From positions 1-44,855 of the forward strand of contig CAYZIC010000011.1 of assembly GCA_964478335.1 (NCBI GenBank): a stretch of 44,855 nt of DNA, given 5' to 3'. The first letter of the stretch is position 1, and each line of letters opens with the position of its first letter. Shown here piece after piece: positions 17,627 through 26,514 of this stretch. The notes under the pieces are model-generated. The model searched no databases, had not been told where the DNA came from, and saw nothing but the letters and a program-made list of their open reading frames with translations. The translations under genes and the position numbers were made by a program. The DNA is from CAYZIC01 sp964478335 (GTDB lineage: Bacteria > Verrucomicrobiota > Kiritimatiellia > RFP12 > DVOR01).

Positions 17627-19291
17627 ATGACTATTCGCGAAATGATTGAATCTGCCGCACAAAAAATGCCAGACCATACCGCCATGCGCTACCACAGAGA
17701 TGGACAGTGGCAAACGCGCGCTTACGGTGAGGTCATGGCCAATATCCGCACGTTATCAGAATACTTCGGCAGCCTCGGCCTCAAAGCCCGCGAAAGCAAA
17801 GTCGCCATCCTCCTCGAAAACTCCCCAGAATGGATCGAGCTCTATGCAGCAATCAGTGCTATCGGTTGCATCGTCGTCCCCATGGATCCCAAGCTCACTG
17901 CCCCTGAGGTCGCCTACATCTTGGGTAACTCCGAGGCTGTCATGGTCGTCTCGGACAATAAACACTTCGACCTGCTCAATGGCATCCTGCACACCTTGCC
18001 AGCCATTCGTCAGCTCCTCCTAATCGGTGACAAACACGACACCTGCGCCAATGTACCCGTTGTCGACCTCGATAAAGCCATCGAGACCGCACAAGCACTC
18101 ACCCCACGCTTTTACGACGATGTCTCACGCATCCCCTGCGACGAAGACCTCGCCTCGATTATCTACACATCGGGCACCACAGGCTTCCCCAAAGGTGCCA
18201 TGCTCACACATCAAAACTTCATCGCAGACACAGAGGGTGCCCTCGGACTCATCAGTGACTTTGTCTCCCCTCAAGACAACTTTATCCTCGTGCTTCCACT
18301 CTTCCACGCATTAGCTTTTACAACCAACTTCCTCGTCCCATTTTACCAGATGTCAACGATCTCATTTGTACGCAGTCTACGCACCGTGGCCGAAGATGTC
18401 AAAGCGACACAACCATCGGTACTGGTCGCCGTGCCCCTCTTGGCAGAAAAGCTCTACGACAAGATCAATGGCAAGCTCCAAGCATCATTCATGGCCAAGA
18501 CCATGCTCATGTGTGGCTTAGGCAAGCTAGTCGGTAACAAGGTCAAAGCCAACCTCGGCGGTAACCTGCGCCTGATCATCGTCGGCGGCGCTAAATGCTC
18601 CCGAGAAGTCCTCGTAGGCTTTAATCGCCTCGGTATCACCATGGTCGAGGGATACGGCCTGACCGAAGCGGCCCCAGTCGTATCCGTCTCTCCGCCACGC
18701 AAAATCAAGATTGGCACCATCGGCCCCAAGATCAATGGTATCGATGTGCGTATTGCCAACCCTGATGCCCATGGCGTCGGTGAGCTCCAGGTCAAAGGCC
18801 CCATCACGATGAAAGGCTACTACAAAAACGATGCCGCCACCGCAGAATCTTTTGACGAGGGCTGGCTCTGCACTGGCGACCTAGCAACCATTGACAGTGA
18901 TGGATACATCGCCATCTGCGGCCGTAAAAAGGCCCTCATCGTCAATCGTGAAGGCAAAAACATCTACCCCGAAGAGGTCGAGCAATGTATCGCCCGCGCC
19001 CCAATCATCCTCGATGTCTGCGTATTAGGCTACAAGGTCGGTGATGATGTTGGTGAAAAGGTCGGTGCAATCGTCGCCCCCAATCTTGAGGCAATCGAGG
19101 CCATGTACCCCGGCAAACACCTCGAAGCAGACGCCATCGAGACCCTCCTCAAAAAGGCAATCCATGCCGAATGTGCCAAAATCGCCGCATACAAGCACCC
19201 TCGCAAAATCGTCGTCAACCAAGTCCCCCTAGAGCGCACCTCCACCCAAAAAGTCCGCAGATGCGTCTATCAAGGCACCCTCGACGAATGA
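17627..19291 (+). CDS. AMP-dependent long-chain acyl-CoA ligase / acyl-ACP synthetase
   Basis: A cytosolic or membrane-associated ANL-superfamily enzyme of 554 residues that activates a carboxylic acid with ATP. The P-loop YTSGTTGFPKG begins at about residue 180, the A5 motif YGLTEAAP at 343 and the GWLCTGDL motif at 412, followed by the hinge segment GRKKALIVNREGKNIYPEEVE. These features and the length match FadD-like long-chain fatty acid ligases. An O-acyl-ACP synthetase role is also possible, since the gene is single and no beta-oxidation genes are near. GAGGAG precedes the ATG. The gene runs towards serS with a 49-base gap. Confidence 0.87.
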   Translation: MTIREMIESAAQKMPDHTAMRYHRDGQWQTRAYGEVMANIRTLSEYFGSLGLKARESKVAILLENSPEWIELYAAISAIGCIVVPMDPKLTAPEVAYILGNSEAVMVVSDNKHFDLLNGILHTLPAIRQLLLIGDKHDTCANVPVVDLDKAIETAQALTPRFYDDVSRIPCDEDLASIIYTSGTTGFPKGAMLTHQNFIADTEGALGLISDFVSPQDNFILVLPLFHALAFTTNFLVPFYQMSTISFVRSLRTVAEDVKATQPSVLVAVPLLAEKLYDKINGKLQASFMAKTMLMCGLGKLVGNKVKANLGGNLRLIIVGGAKCSREVLVGFNRLGITMVEGYGLTEAAPVVSVSPPRKIKIGTIGPKINGIDVRIANPDAHGVGELQVKGPITMKGYYKNDAATAESFDEGWLCTGDLATIDSDGYIAICGRKKALIVNREGKNIYPEEVEQCIARAPIILDVCVLGYKVGDDVGEKVGAIVAPNLEAIEAMYPGKHLEADAIETLLKKAIHAECAKIAAYKHPRKIVVNQVPLERTSTQKVRRCVYQGTLDE

Positions 19292-19340
19292 TCCCCATTA
19301 CCCACACTTTAACTGTTAGCAATCAAAATAGGACAAGCAT

Positions 19341-20618
19341 ATGTTAGATATTAAAAGAATCCGTGAAAGACCCGACGAAGTGCGTGAAGGTCTCACCCGC
19401 CGCAATATGGACACCACCCCCGTCGATACCGTGCTCACTCTCGACACTGAGCGCCGCAACCTCGTGACAGAAGCTGACGCCCTCAAGAGCCAGCGCAATA
19501 CCGCCTCCAAGCAAATTGGACAAATTGTCCGTGAAGGCGGCGACGTTGCGGCTGCTAAGGAAGCCGTCAAGGTCATCGGCGAACGCATCGACGCCATTGA
19601 CTCCCGCCTCCGCGAAGTTGACGAAGCACTCCGCTCCACCATGCTACGCATCCCCAACGTCCCCTACAAGACCATCCCCACGGGACCAGATGAATCCTGC
19701 AACCGCGTTGCCCGCCTCGTCGGCGAAGCCCGTCAATTTGACTTCGAGCCCCTCGACCACATCGCTGTCGGCGAAAAGCTCGGCATCTTTGACTTCCCCC
19801 GTGGTGTCAAGCTCACTGGTGCAGGCTTCCCCCTCCTCTTGGGACAAGGTGCTAAGCTCCAGCGTGCCCTCATCCAATACATGCTCGACATGCACACCCA
19901 AAAGCACGGCTACACCGAATTGTTGCCTCCTTTTGTCGTCAATACCGACTCCATGCTCGGCACTGGCCAACTCCCCAAAATGGCAGAGGATATGTACCAC
20001 TGCGAAATCGATGACTTTTGGCTCATCCCGACCGCAGAGGTCCCCGTCACGAACTTTTATCGCAATGACATCATTGACAAGCCCTTGCCCGTCAAGATGA
20101 CCGCCTACACCCCTTGCTTCCGCCGTGAGGCTGGCTCTGCTGGTAAGGACACCCGCGGCATCAAGCGCGTCCACCAATTCGACAAGGTCGAAATGGTCAA
20201 ATTCGTCGATCCCGCCACCTCCTACGATGAGCTCGAATTGCTCGTCAAAGATGCAGAAGAGATCCTCACCAGCCTCGGCCTCAATTTCCGCGTGCTCGAG
20301 CTCTGCTCTGGCGACATCAGCTTCTCCGCTGCCAAGTGCTACGACATCGAGCTCTGGTCACCCGCCCAGCAAGGCTGGCTAGAAGTCTCCTCCTGCTCCA
20401 ACTTTGAGGACTTCCAGGCTCGCCGCGCCAACATCCGCTACCGCGGTGCTGACGGCAAGCCGACATTTGTGCACACTCTCAATGGCTCAGGCGTGGCCCT
20501 CCCCCGCCTCATGATTGCCATCCTCGAGCAATGCCAACAAGCCGACGGCTCGGTCAAGCTCCCCGAAGCAATCGTCCCCTACATGTGCGGACAAACCCAC
20601 CTCAAGCCTATCCAATAG
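19341..20618 (+). CDS. serS: Seryl-tRNA synthetase
   Basis: Charges tRNA-Ser; class IIa synthetase of 425 residues, normal length. The N-terminal 110 residues are the charged antiparallel coiled-coil arm that grips the tRNA (MLDIKRIRERPDEV to LRIPNVPY). The catalytic core has motif 2 FRREAGSAGKDTRGIKRVHQF and motif 3 near NGSGVALPRLMIA. A weak AGGA precedes the ATG. It may be co-transcribed with the acyl ligase, or have an unseen promoter. Confidence 0.97.
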   Translation: MLDIKRIRERPDEVREGLTRRNMDTTPVDTVLTLDTERRNLVTEADALKSQRNTASKQIGQIVREGGDVAAAKEAVKVIGERIDAIDSRLREVDEALRSTMLRIPNVPYKTIPTGPDESCNRVARLVGEARQFDFEPLDHIAVGEKLGIFDFPRGVKLTGAGFPLLLGQGAKLQRALIQYMLDMHTQKHGYTELLPPFVVNTDSMLGTGQLPKMAEDMYHCEIDDFWLIPTAEVPVTNFYRNDIIDKPLPVKMTAYTPCFRREAGSAGKDTRGIKRVHQFDKVEMVKFVDPATSYDELELLVKDAEEILTSLGLNFRVLELCSGDISFSAAKCYDIELWSPAQQGWLEVSSCSNFEDFQARRANIRYRGADGKPTFVHTLNGSGVALPRLMIAILEQCQQADGSVKLPEAIVPYMCGQTHLKPIQ

Positions 20619-20646
20619 CCACAACCTCTGCACTTTGGAGGTAGCT

Positions 20647-20666
20647 GGCGTTTAAGAATAAACGCC
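20647..20666. repeat. Dispersed tetraloop hairpin element, copy 1
   Basis: GGCGTTTA-AGAA-TAAACGCC, an 8-bp stem with a 4-base loop. The 18-base core GCGTTTAAGAATAAACGC occurs again at 36490-36507 (inverted) and 43231-43248. Here it lies 29 bases after serS. No T-run follows, so it is not a standard terminator. Confidence 0.8.
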
Positions 20667-20772
20667 TCGACAGACAAGTAACGACACAGAGCGCCAGAGA
20701 AACCGCGCGAGCTGATCACTGAGCGCCCTGCATCTTTACATTTGACTCATTCTACAATAAAGGATCCAATAG

Positions 20773-21321
20773 ATGGACGTTTGTACCTTTGGTAATCCCG
20801 TTTTAAGAGCCCCCTGCACCCCAGTGGGCCTCATCACCAACGACCTCAAGCAGCTCGCCTTGGACATGCTTCGCACCATGTATGAGACCCATGGTGTCGG
20901 TCTAGCAGCGCCCCAAGTCGGCCGCACCGAGACCCTCTGCGTCATCGACGTCCCACAAGACGCCGAAAAGTCCGAGGAGGATGCCCAGCGCAATGCCGAC
21001 ATCCCCATGCCGCTGGTGATGTTTAACCCCGAAATCCTCGCCACCGATGGCGTACAGCGCGATGAAGAGGGCTGCCTCTCATTCCCTGGTATCCACGCCC
21101 CCGTGACCCGCGCCAATAAGGTGACCTTCACCTTTATTGATACCGATGGCCAGCGCAAAACCTACACAGCCTATGCCCTGCTCGCACGAGCCGTGCAGCA
21201 CGAGCTCGACCATCTCGCCGGCAAGCTTTTCGTCGACCACGTCGGCGATGCCATGACCATCCCTATGGCCATGCGCCTCAAAAAGCTCGAGGAAAAAACC
21301 CTCCGCAAGCTAGGCAAATAA
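20773..21321 (+). CDS. def: Peptide deformylase
   Basis: Removes the N-formyl group from new proteins; a metal enzyme of 182 residues. All three motifs are present: GVGLAAPQVG, EGCLSFPG with metal ligand Cys101, and QHELDHLAG with His143, Glu144 and His147. A small insertion (about residues 55-80, DAEKSEEDAQRN) separates motifs 1 and 2. AAAGGA lies ahead of the ATG. rnhB follows after five bases, so the two form an operon. TACAAT at 20753-20758 could be a -10 element, but no good -35 is spaced to it. Confidence 0.96.
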   Translation: MDVCTFGNPVLRAPCTPVGLITNDLKQLALDMLRTMYETHGVGLAAPQVGRTETLCVIDVPQDAEKSEEDAQRNADIPMPLVMFNPEILATDGVQRDEEGCLSFPGIHAPVTRANKVTFTFIDTDGQRKTYTAYALLARAVQHELDHLAGKLFVDHVGDAMTIPMAMRLKKLEEKTLRKLGK

Positions 21322-21326
21322 CCCCC

Positions 21327-21968
21327 ATGCTCACCTACGAATCCCGCTTCTGGCAAGACCACCCCGGTCAAAACCTCGCTGGCATTGACGAAGCAGGCCG
21401 TGGGTGCTTAGCGGGTAACGTCGTTGCTGGAGCAGTCATGATGCGACCCGAAGTCGCCCATCACTACCTCCAAAACGACCTCGCCCAAATCAATGATTCC
21501 AAGCAGCTCACGCCAAAAAAGCGCGAGCTGCTTTATCACCTATTGACCACCCTACCCGACATCCAGATCGGCGTCGGCCAAGCCAGCCCCCAAGAGATCG
21601 ATCAGATCAACATCCTCCGCGCCACCCATCTAGCCATGCGCCGGGCCATCGAGGCACTCCCCACGGCAGCCGACTTTGCCCTTGTTGACGGGCTCCCCGT
21701 CAAAGGCCTCCCCATCGACCATCAGGCCATCGTCAAAGGCGATGCCAAAGCATTCCTCATTGCCTGTGCCTCCATCATCGCCAAAGTCACCCGAGACCAT
21801 CAGCTCATTGCCCTCGACAGTCGCTATCCCGCCTACGGCTTCGCCGCGCACAAAGGCTACTGCGCCAAAAGGCACCTCACCGCCCTCACCCAGCACGGCC
21901 CCTGCCCCGAGCACCGCATGACCTTCGCCCCCGTCGCAGCCACCCTCGACAATCTCCCCGGCCTCTAA
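21327..21968 (+). CDS. rnhB: Ribonuclease HII
   Basis: Cleaves RNA in RNA-DNA hybrids, including single ribonucleotides in DNA; 213 residues. The signature GIDEAGRGCLAG holds catalytic Asp21 and Glu22; DSKQLTPKKR, the Asp of FALVDG and the Asp of VTRDHQ complete the site. The ATG is five bases after the def stop. The end is followed by GAGGC-TGC-GCCTC, a small GC hairpin without a T-run, in the 63-base gap to the convergent SUMF1 gene. Confidence 0.95.
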   Translation: MLTYESRFWQDHPGQNLAGIDEAGRGCLAGNVVAGAVMMRPEVAHHYLQNDLAQINDSKQLTPKKRELLYHLLTTLPDIQIGVGQASPQEIDQINILRATHLAMRRAIEALPTAADFALVDGLPVKGLPIDHQAIVKGDAKAFLIACASIIAKVTRDHQLIALDSRYPAYGFAAHKGYCAKRHLTALTQHGPCPEHRMTFAPVAATLDNLPGL

Positions 21969-22031
21969 AATGGAGGCTGCGCCTCTAAGTGCGCCCTACC
22001 GCATCTAAGGGTACGAGTCGGCTCCTCTTAA

Positions 22032-23996
22032 CTACTCAACGTTAACCAACACGCGAATGCCTGTAGCAGCAGTCGGCAAAGATGCTGCAGGGGTTTGTGG
22101 AAATCGAGATGCCGACCTGCAAGACGTAGCCTGTGAGCGCCACCCACCTCCACGCACCACCCAACCTGCCGTGGTACGATCAGTCGGCAGAGTCCGATAC
22201 TGATCACGACACCACTCGGCCACATTGCCATGCATATCATAGAGTCCCCAATCGTTGGGCAAAGACTTGCCCACGGCGGCGTGGCCGTTTTTCTTTAGGC
22301 TGATGTGACCAATGCGAGCAAAATCAGAGATCACGGTTCGATTGTATGGGGTTGTGCGACCTGCTCTACAGGCATACTCCCATTGGATTTCAGTGGGCAG
22401 CGAACAATTCAGATGAGTCTTACGCGAGAGTGTCGTAAAGAAGTTTTCTACATGCGGGTCAAATAGATCCTTGTACCCTAATGAATCAACAGGGTGATTC
22501 CAGCCTTGTATCAAAGAGGGGTTTGTCCCCATGACCAATTCATACTGCTTTTGGGTGACCTCAAAGATGCCAATTGCAAAACACTGATCAATCGTACAAG
22601 GACGACGAACCTCATTCTCATTGATATGATAGTCTTTTTCAGTAGATAATGTCCCCATCATAAACTGACCATGAGGGATTTTTCGCAAGACTAACAGCGA
22701 TGATTGATACGCATCCCCCCATCCCTTTAGAGGGGGCGCTGCGGCGTAGGAGACTGGATAGGACTTGGCCTTAGGGCCGGCTGACAAATCGATGATCAGA
22801 TAGGGGCCTGTCTCTCTGGGCTGGATCGTGCGTGTATCCAATGGGATTGCGGGCGACGAGACACGCGTGAGTGAATAGATGTCCTCCACAGTAGCAACGA
22901 GCCGAAATCCTATCCGAGAGCGCTTTCTCCAGGACGCATATTGACGTACTGGACTACCTTGCCACGAATCTCCCTTAGTCATGCAGTGCCTTAGATTCAT
23001 GTATGGCACTGGATCAACGTGCCAATAGGGGGGGGGTGTCAAAGGGGATACCGCATCTAGGCACCATTCTGACACGTTTGCATTCAAATCATAGAGCCCC
23101 CACTGATTGGGAGGATTTGAACCGACAGGCACGGTTTGCGGCGGCACTTTTTGCGTGCTAACCAGATGCGTAGTGCGTTTGTCGCTGTTTATTTTTCCTA
23201 ACCAAGCAGCATAGTCCCATTGAGTCCCCGTGGGCAAGTCAAAGCGAATTGGTGAGGAGGCGTTGAGTCTCTTGATAAACCGCTCCGTGACATCATCATA
23301 AGAGATGGATTCAATCGGGCGCAAGTCACCTTGAAACTGCGCAGGGCGCTCATGTACAACGCGATCATATTGTGCTTGAGTCACCTCATAGACACCAATA
23401 TAATAAGGCTTCGAGAGGTAAATACGATGTGGCTTTGCCTGGGGGATGCCATACCAAGCATGATTCTTCTCGTAGCCTTGCTGAATAAATCCCCCAGGCA
23501 TACAGAGCTTGAATAGGAGGCGGTGGTCTTTTTCTTGCGCGGACCAGCCCTGTTGGGGAGCATCATTAAGCCAAGAGTATGCGTCAAATTGCGGAGCATG
23601 ACCTAAGTCAACCCGAAGATACTTGGGGGGATTCACAATCAGCTCAACCCGCAGGGCTGGATCAACCATTTCGGGTAAATCTTGACCGACATCCCATATT
23701 AAGCGGTGTGTTCCCTGCGTTAAGTCAAGTCTTTGGTCTAATGAAACGATTGGTAGCGGATTATTATTTGAGCCATAGGCGACCAACGTCATCGACTCAG
23801 GAGCCAGCATTTGCTTAACCGTATAGCTAATTTCAAGCAAATGCGACTCTCCTCCCACTGGTCTAATGGTTAAATCAGCAATCGGCGCAGTTGCAAAGAG
23901 GTGTGCTGCAGAATAGAGGATTGTCGCCACAACCGCACTGCTGCGCATTGCCTGGCTCACGCATTGCGATATGTGACAGAGATGAGAGAGATTCAT
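22032..23996 (-). CDS. Secreted protein with two SUMF1 (FGE-like) domains
   Basis: A 654-residue protein with an N-terminal export signal (hydrophobic part about 18-37), a beta-rich domain to about 120, and two formylglycine-generating-enzyme-like domains. Domain one (about 190-390) contains YIGVYEVTQAQYD, DLPTGTQWDYAAWL and WGLYDLNANVSEWC. Domain two (about 450-650) contains FAIGIFEVTQKQYE, SLPTEIQWEYACRAG and WGLYDMHGNVAEWC. Only some SUMF1 proteins activate sulfatases and no sulfatase is nearby, so a sugar-binding, kinase-associated or structural role is as likely. GGGAGG lies six bases before the ATG, inside the preceding lipoprotein gene, with which it overlaps by ATGA. It is the last gene of the operon from 25.6 kb. 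Confidence 0.83.
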   Translation of the reverse strand: MNLSHLCHISQCVSQAMRSSAVVATILYSAAHLFATAPIADLTIRPVGGESHLLEISYTVKQMLAPESMTLVAYGSNNNPLPIVSLDQRLDLTQGTHRLIWDVGQDLPEMVDPALRVELIVNPPKYLRVDLGHAPQFDAYSWLNDAPQQGWSAQEKDHRLLFKLCMPGGFIQQGYEKNHAWYGIPQAKPHRIYLSKPYYIGVYEVTQAQYDRVVHERPAQFQGDLRPIESISYDDVTERFIKRLNASSPIRFDLPTGTQWDYAAWLGKINSDKRTTHLVSTQKVPPQTVPVGSNPPNQWGLYDLNANVSEWCLDAVSPLTPPPYWHVDPVPYMNLRHCMTKGDSWQGSPVRQYASWRKRSRIGFRLVATVEDIYSLTRVSSPAIPLDTRTIQPRETGPYLIIDLSAGPKAKSYPVSYAAAPPLKGWGDAYQSSLLVLRKIPHGQFMMGTLSTEKDYHINENEVRRPCTIDQCFAIGIFEVTQKQYELVMGTNPSLIQGWNHPVDSLGYKDLFDPHVENFFTTLSRKTHLNCSLPTEIQWEYACRAGRTTPYNRTVISDFARIGHISLKKNGHAAVGKSLPNDWGLYDMHGNVAEWCRDQYRTLPTDRTTAGWVVRGGGWRSQATSCRSASRFPQTPAASLPTAATGIRVLVNVE

Positions 23997-24979
23997 CTTG
24001 CGCCTCCCTGTTTTTGCGCCAAGCTGATCGCTCTGTGAGTATACGATGGGCGACTGCCGAAAGAGTTAATCTGCTGAATGGTTGCAGAGGACTTAGACTC
24101 AAAACCGATGAGAAGCTCAATATCTGCGGCAACCGAATACCATGCAGTACCGCCCTTGGGAATCGTGCCAGCCCCCATGTGGTGTCCCGTTTTGAGATCC
24201 CCAAAATACCACTGCCGTGTTTCCCTAATAAATGCAGCGACGATCTCGTGATCCACCACTTGTACCATGAGCGTATTTCTAAACCACCACGCATCACGGT
24301 CAACTTTAGGCAAGGACTGAAATAAGTCCTTTGTAAACGCATCCTTTATCTTGATCGTTTTTTGAGATTGCGTATCAAAGACAAGCAATGCCTCACCTGC
24401 CGTAGGATAGACGAGTGGATCATCCTGGGATAGGTTAAAGACAACATGGTTATTAGACCATAGAGCCTTGGGTAAATCTTCACAACGCTGCGTCTGGCAA
24501 TCATAAATCATGAGATAGGGGTGATTCAGTGATTCTTTATCAACCAGTTGCAAGACAAGATGCGACTGATTGGCGCAAACAATCTTTAAGAGATACGTTT
24601 CACGAGGCAACTGATACGAAGCGATCCGTTTTTTAGATTGAGTATCATAGACCGCCAAGACTTGCCCCACAGGCCCGTCGGTGCAGTAGATCAACTGATC
24701 CCCGATGAGTGCAACACCATCCCTATAGAGCTGCTCATCAAAAGAATATCTCCCAACAAGATTCTCTTGTTGATCGTAAATAGCAACTTCGCTTACGGCA
24801 CTTTTGGGCGCAGGAAAGCTCACCTTGAGCTTGACTAGACGATCTTGCGCGACACAACAAATCGCCTCCTCCTTCGCCAAATTAACAAGCTGCCCCCCTC
24901 GTGGAGCGTGCGCCTGATTGCAACCGATCAAGAAGCAAAAGCTGACCGCTACGACTAGTAAATGTTGACAGCTCATCAT
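23993..24979 (-). CDS. Lipoprotein, possible beta-propeller
   Basis: A lipoprotein of 328 residues. The signal peptide ends in a lipobox (FLIGCNQ, Cys at about residue 20). The mature part repeats a pattern of short beta strands such as VAIYDQQENLVGRYSF, AVYDTQSKKRIASYQL, MIYDCQTQRCEDL and VFDTQSQKTIKIKD, spaced roughly 45-60 residues, which looks like propeller blades. No enzyme motif is seen and the function is unknown. The gene overlaps the next (SUMF1) and the previous (lipoprotein) genes by four bases each, so all three are translationally coupled and probably form one envelope system. Confidence 0.72.
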   Translation of the reverse strand: MMSCQHLLVVAVSFCFLIGCNQAHAPRGGQLVNLAKEEAICCVAQDRLVKLKVSFPAPKSAVSEVAIYDQQENLVGRYSFDEQLYRDGVALIGDQLIYCTDGPVGQVLAVYDTQSKKRIASYQLPRETYLLKIVCANQSHLVLQLVDKESLNHPYLMIYDCQTQRCEDLPKALWSNNHVVFNLSQDDPLVYPTAGEALLVFDTQSQKTIKIKDAFTKDLFQSLPKVDRDAWWFRNTLMVQVVDHEIVAAFIRETRQWYFGDLKTGHHMGAGTIPKGGTAWYSVAADIELLIGFESKSSATIQQINSFGSRPSYTHRAISLAQKQGGAR

Positions 24980-25599
24980 TGTATCACCTCATCTGGATTT
25001 GTAAGTGTAAGCTTAAGTTCGCCAACTTGAAAGGGCTTAAAAAATGCGGGGCTAGGCTTTACACCATTCAGGTAATAATGACGTACCGTAACCCCCACCC
25101 ACTTTGTACAGTCCCCCTGATCAGGCACCAGAGACTCCGTAGCCGTAACCAAGACACCCTGTTCGCCAAATACGATCAAGCGCTGACACACCTTTGCCTC
25201 CTCTATTTGAAGATTAAGCGCAAACAATAATTCCTCTGTATTCGTATAGTCCTCAAAATACTCCTCGACCCGAATGCCGATCTCCCATCCCTTATCCCCA
25301 TTGATAAACTTCTCCCCACTCATCGTAGTATCATGACACCACCCACTCCAGCTCATTCCAGACTGCTCCCCGAGACAAAGCACCATCGACAAGTTTTCAA
25401 ATCCAGGCTCGACACACTTAATACGAACCTGCCGCCAAGGAGAATCCGTCGGCCAATTCATTGTAATGACACCCAGCTCACTCGTAGCGACCAATTGGTT
25501 TTCACGAAACCGAGCATCTGATGGGCGAATATGTAGAGAACAGCCCCCAAAAGACATTGTGAGCATGCAAACGATCACACTAGACAACAATCGAAACAT
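24976..25599 (-). CDS. Small lipoprotein of unknown function
   Basis: A predicted lipoprotein of 207 residues from the ATG at 25599. The lipobox is MSFGGCS. The mature part is mixed, with many Trp and charged residues, and no family is recognised. The frame is open to a TTG at 25605, but AAAGGA (25611-25606) would touch that codon and is six bases from the ATG, so the ATG is chosen. It is the first complete gene of the three-gene operon. The gene fragment upstream ends two bases before this ATG. Confidence 0.68.
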   Translation of the reverse strand: MFRLLSSVIVCMLTMSFGGCSLHIRPSDARFRENQLVATSELGVITMNWPTDSPWRQVRIKCVEPGFENLSMVLCLGEQSGMSWSGWCHDTTMSGEKFINGDKGWEIGIRVEEYFEDYTNTEELLFALNLQIEEAKVCQRLIVFGEQGVLVTATESLVPDQGDCTKWVGVTVRHYYLNGVKPSPAFFKPFQVGELKLTLTNPDEVIQ

Positions 25600-25601
25600 A
25601 A

Positions 25602-25781
25602 TCAATCCTTTCTGACTTCAGTCCCCGACACACGACTGATAGCCACTCGTGCTGGCTCTAAAGTGCGAGGGTTAATGACCCACGCCTGGAGACGATACAT
25701 TTCACATCCATGGGCGTAACGACGTAGCTGCCAAAGTACTTCCGAGTAAAGCGCAGCTCCAACAATCGTGCAATGCGATCC
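25602..25781 (-). pseudogene. C-terminal remnant of a protein gene
   Basis: An open frame of 59 codons with no usable start codon ends in TGA two bases before the ATG of the small lipoprotein. Its translation (including SEVLWQLRRYAHGCEMYRLQ and AWVINPRTLEPARVAISRV) looks like genuine protein, and its stop is placed as if for translational coupling, like the other junctions of this operon. Just upstream the frame hits TAA and the DNA turns into noncoding repeats. I infer a gene whose 5' part was lost, perhaps by the rearrangement that brought in the repeats. A rival 47-codon frame (25658-25801) starts with ATG but has no ribosome binding site. No family is recognised. Confidence 0.45.
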
Positions 25782-25862
25782 TTAATGTTTGACGATAGCA
25801 TAGCTGATTAAGTTGCAGATTGCAAGCACAAAATGTCTAGATCATTGAAACAAGTGCTATTA

Positions 25863-25945
25863 ACAGAGGGCTCGCTACGCTCGCAGGACTGCCAGGATGC
25901 CTACGAGAGATTGTATCACAGAGGCTCGCTGGCACTTCGCTAGGG
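25863..25945. repeat. Mosaic repeat block C, inverted
   Basis: The reverse complement of 25863-25924 matches 229-289 almost base for base (GATACAATCTCT, CTGGCAGTCCTGCGAGCG). The remainder to 26010 is GC-rich with GCGAG repeats and shows no gene. Confidence 0.8.
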
Positions 25946-26016
25946 GGCGAGTCTTGCGGGGGCTTGTGGGCGAGCATCGCCCAAAGGCCATTTCCGAGGT
26001 CTAGCTAGGGTTGGTA

Positions 26017-26177
26017 AGCTTCCCTATATAAGGAGCATTAGCTTCCCTATATAAGGAACATCAGCTTCCCTATATAAGGAGCATCATCTTCCCTATATAA
26101 TGAAGGGGATCTTCCCTATATAGGGAATAAGATCTACAGTATATAGGGAGCGCGATCTTCTGTATATAGGGAGGGTG
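26017..26177. repeat. Seven 23-bp tandem repeats with CCCTATATAAGG core
   Basis: Seven units follow each other at exactly 23 bases, with corresponding bases at 26018, 26041, 26064, 26087, 26110, 26133 and 26156. The first four carry CTTCCCTATATAA, then GGAGCATC or a near variant; the last three drift to TATATAGGGA. The core is a near palindrome (TCCCTATATAGGGA in unit five). There are no unique spacers, so this is not a CRISPR array. It resembles iterons or a minisatellite. It lies in a gene-free stretch between the lipoprotein operon remnant and tRNA-Leu. Confidence 0.92.
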
Positions 26178-26457
26178 ACAAACCTCAGGTGAGGAGCGCT
26201 TCGCCTCCTAGTGGACAGGAGATGACAGGGTCATCGGGTCTTAGTATTTAGGCTTAGGAAGCGAGGTCTGAGACCGTAGTCAAGCGGATCCCTGCGACAC
26301 TCAAGCGGAGCATGAGGAGGGGGCGCAACGAGCAACTAGCAGCTAATAGCTAGCGAATCTCTGCGAGTTGGACTTCATTTTCAGCGGGGTGCCACACTGA
26401 ATATCAATGACTTAGTATTAACAATGTAAAAAAGTCGTCTTTTTTTGAAAATTGTGC
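26178..26457. other. Gene-free stretch upstream of tRNA-Leu
   Basis: No gene is seen. It contains short GC-rich palindromes and GCTAGCGA/CTAGCAG-like words (CTAGCAGCTAATAGCTAG near 26335), then turns AT-rich towards the tRNA promoter. Confidence 0.5.
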
Positions 26458-26486
26458 TTGCAATTTGGGACGATTTATGCCATTAT
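26458..26486 (+). promoter_or_regulatory. Promoter of tRNA-Leu
   Basis: TTGCAA (26458-26463), 17 bases, CATTAT (26481-26486), placing the transcript start about 20 bases before the mature tRNA. Confidence 0.6.
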
Positions 26487-26514
26487 ACACCCCGTTTTCA
26501 ACAAACACCCCCTT

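Noticed and set aside
25658..25801. 47-codon frame with ATG overlapping the gene remnant
   Set aside because: No ribosome site; the other frame has better protein character and a stop positioned for coupling to the lipoprotein gene.
26017..26177. CRISPR array
   Set aside because: The 23-bp units are contiguous with no unique spacers, and no cas gene is in the window.
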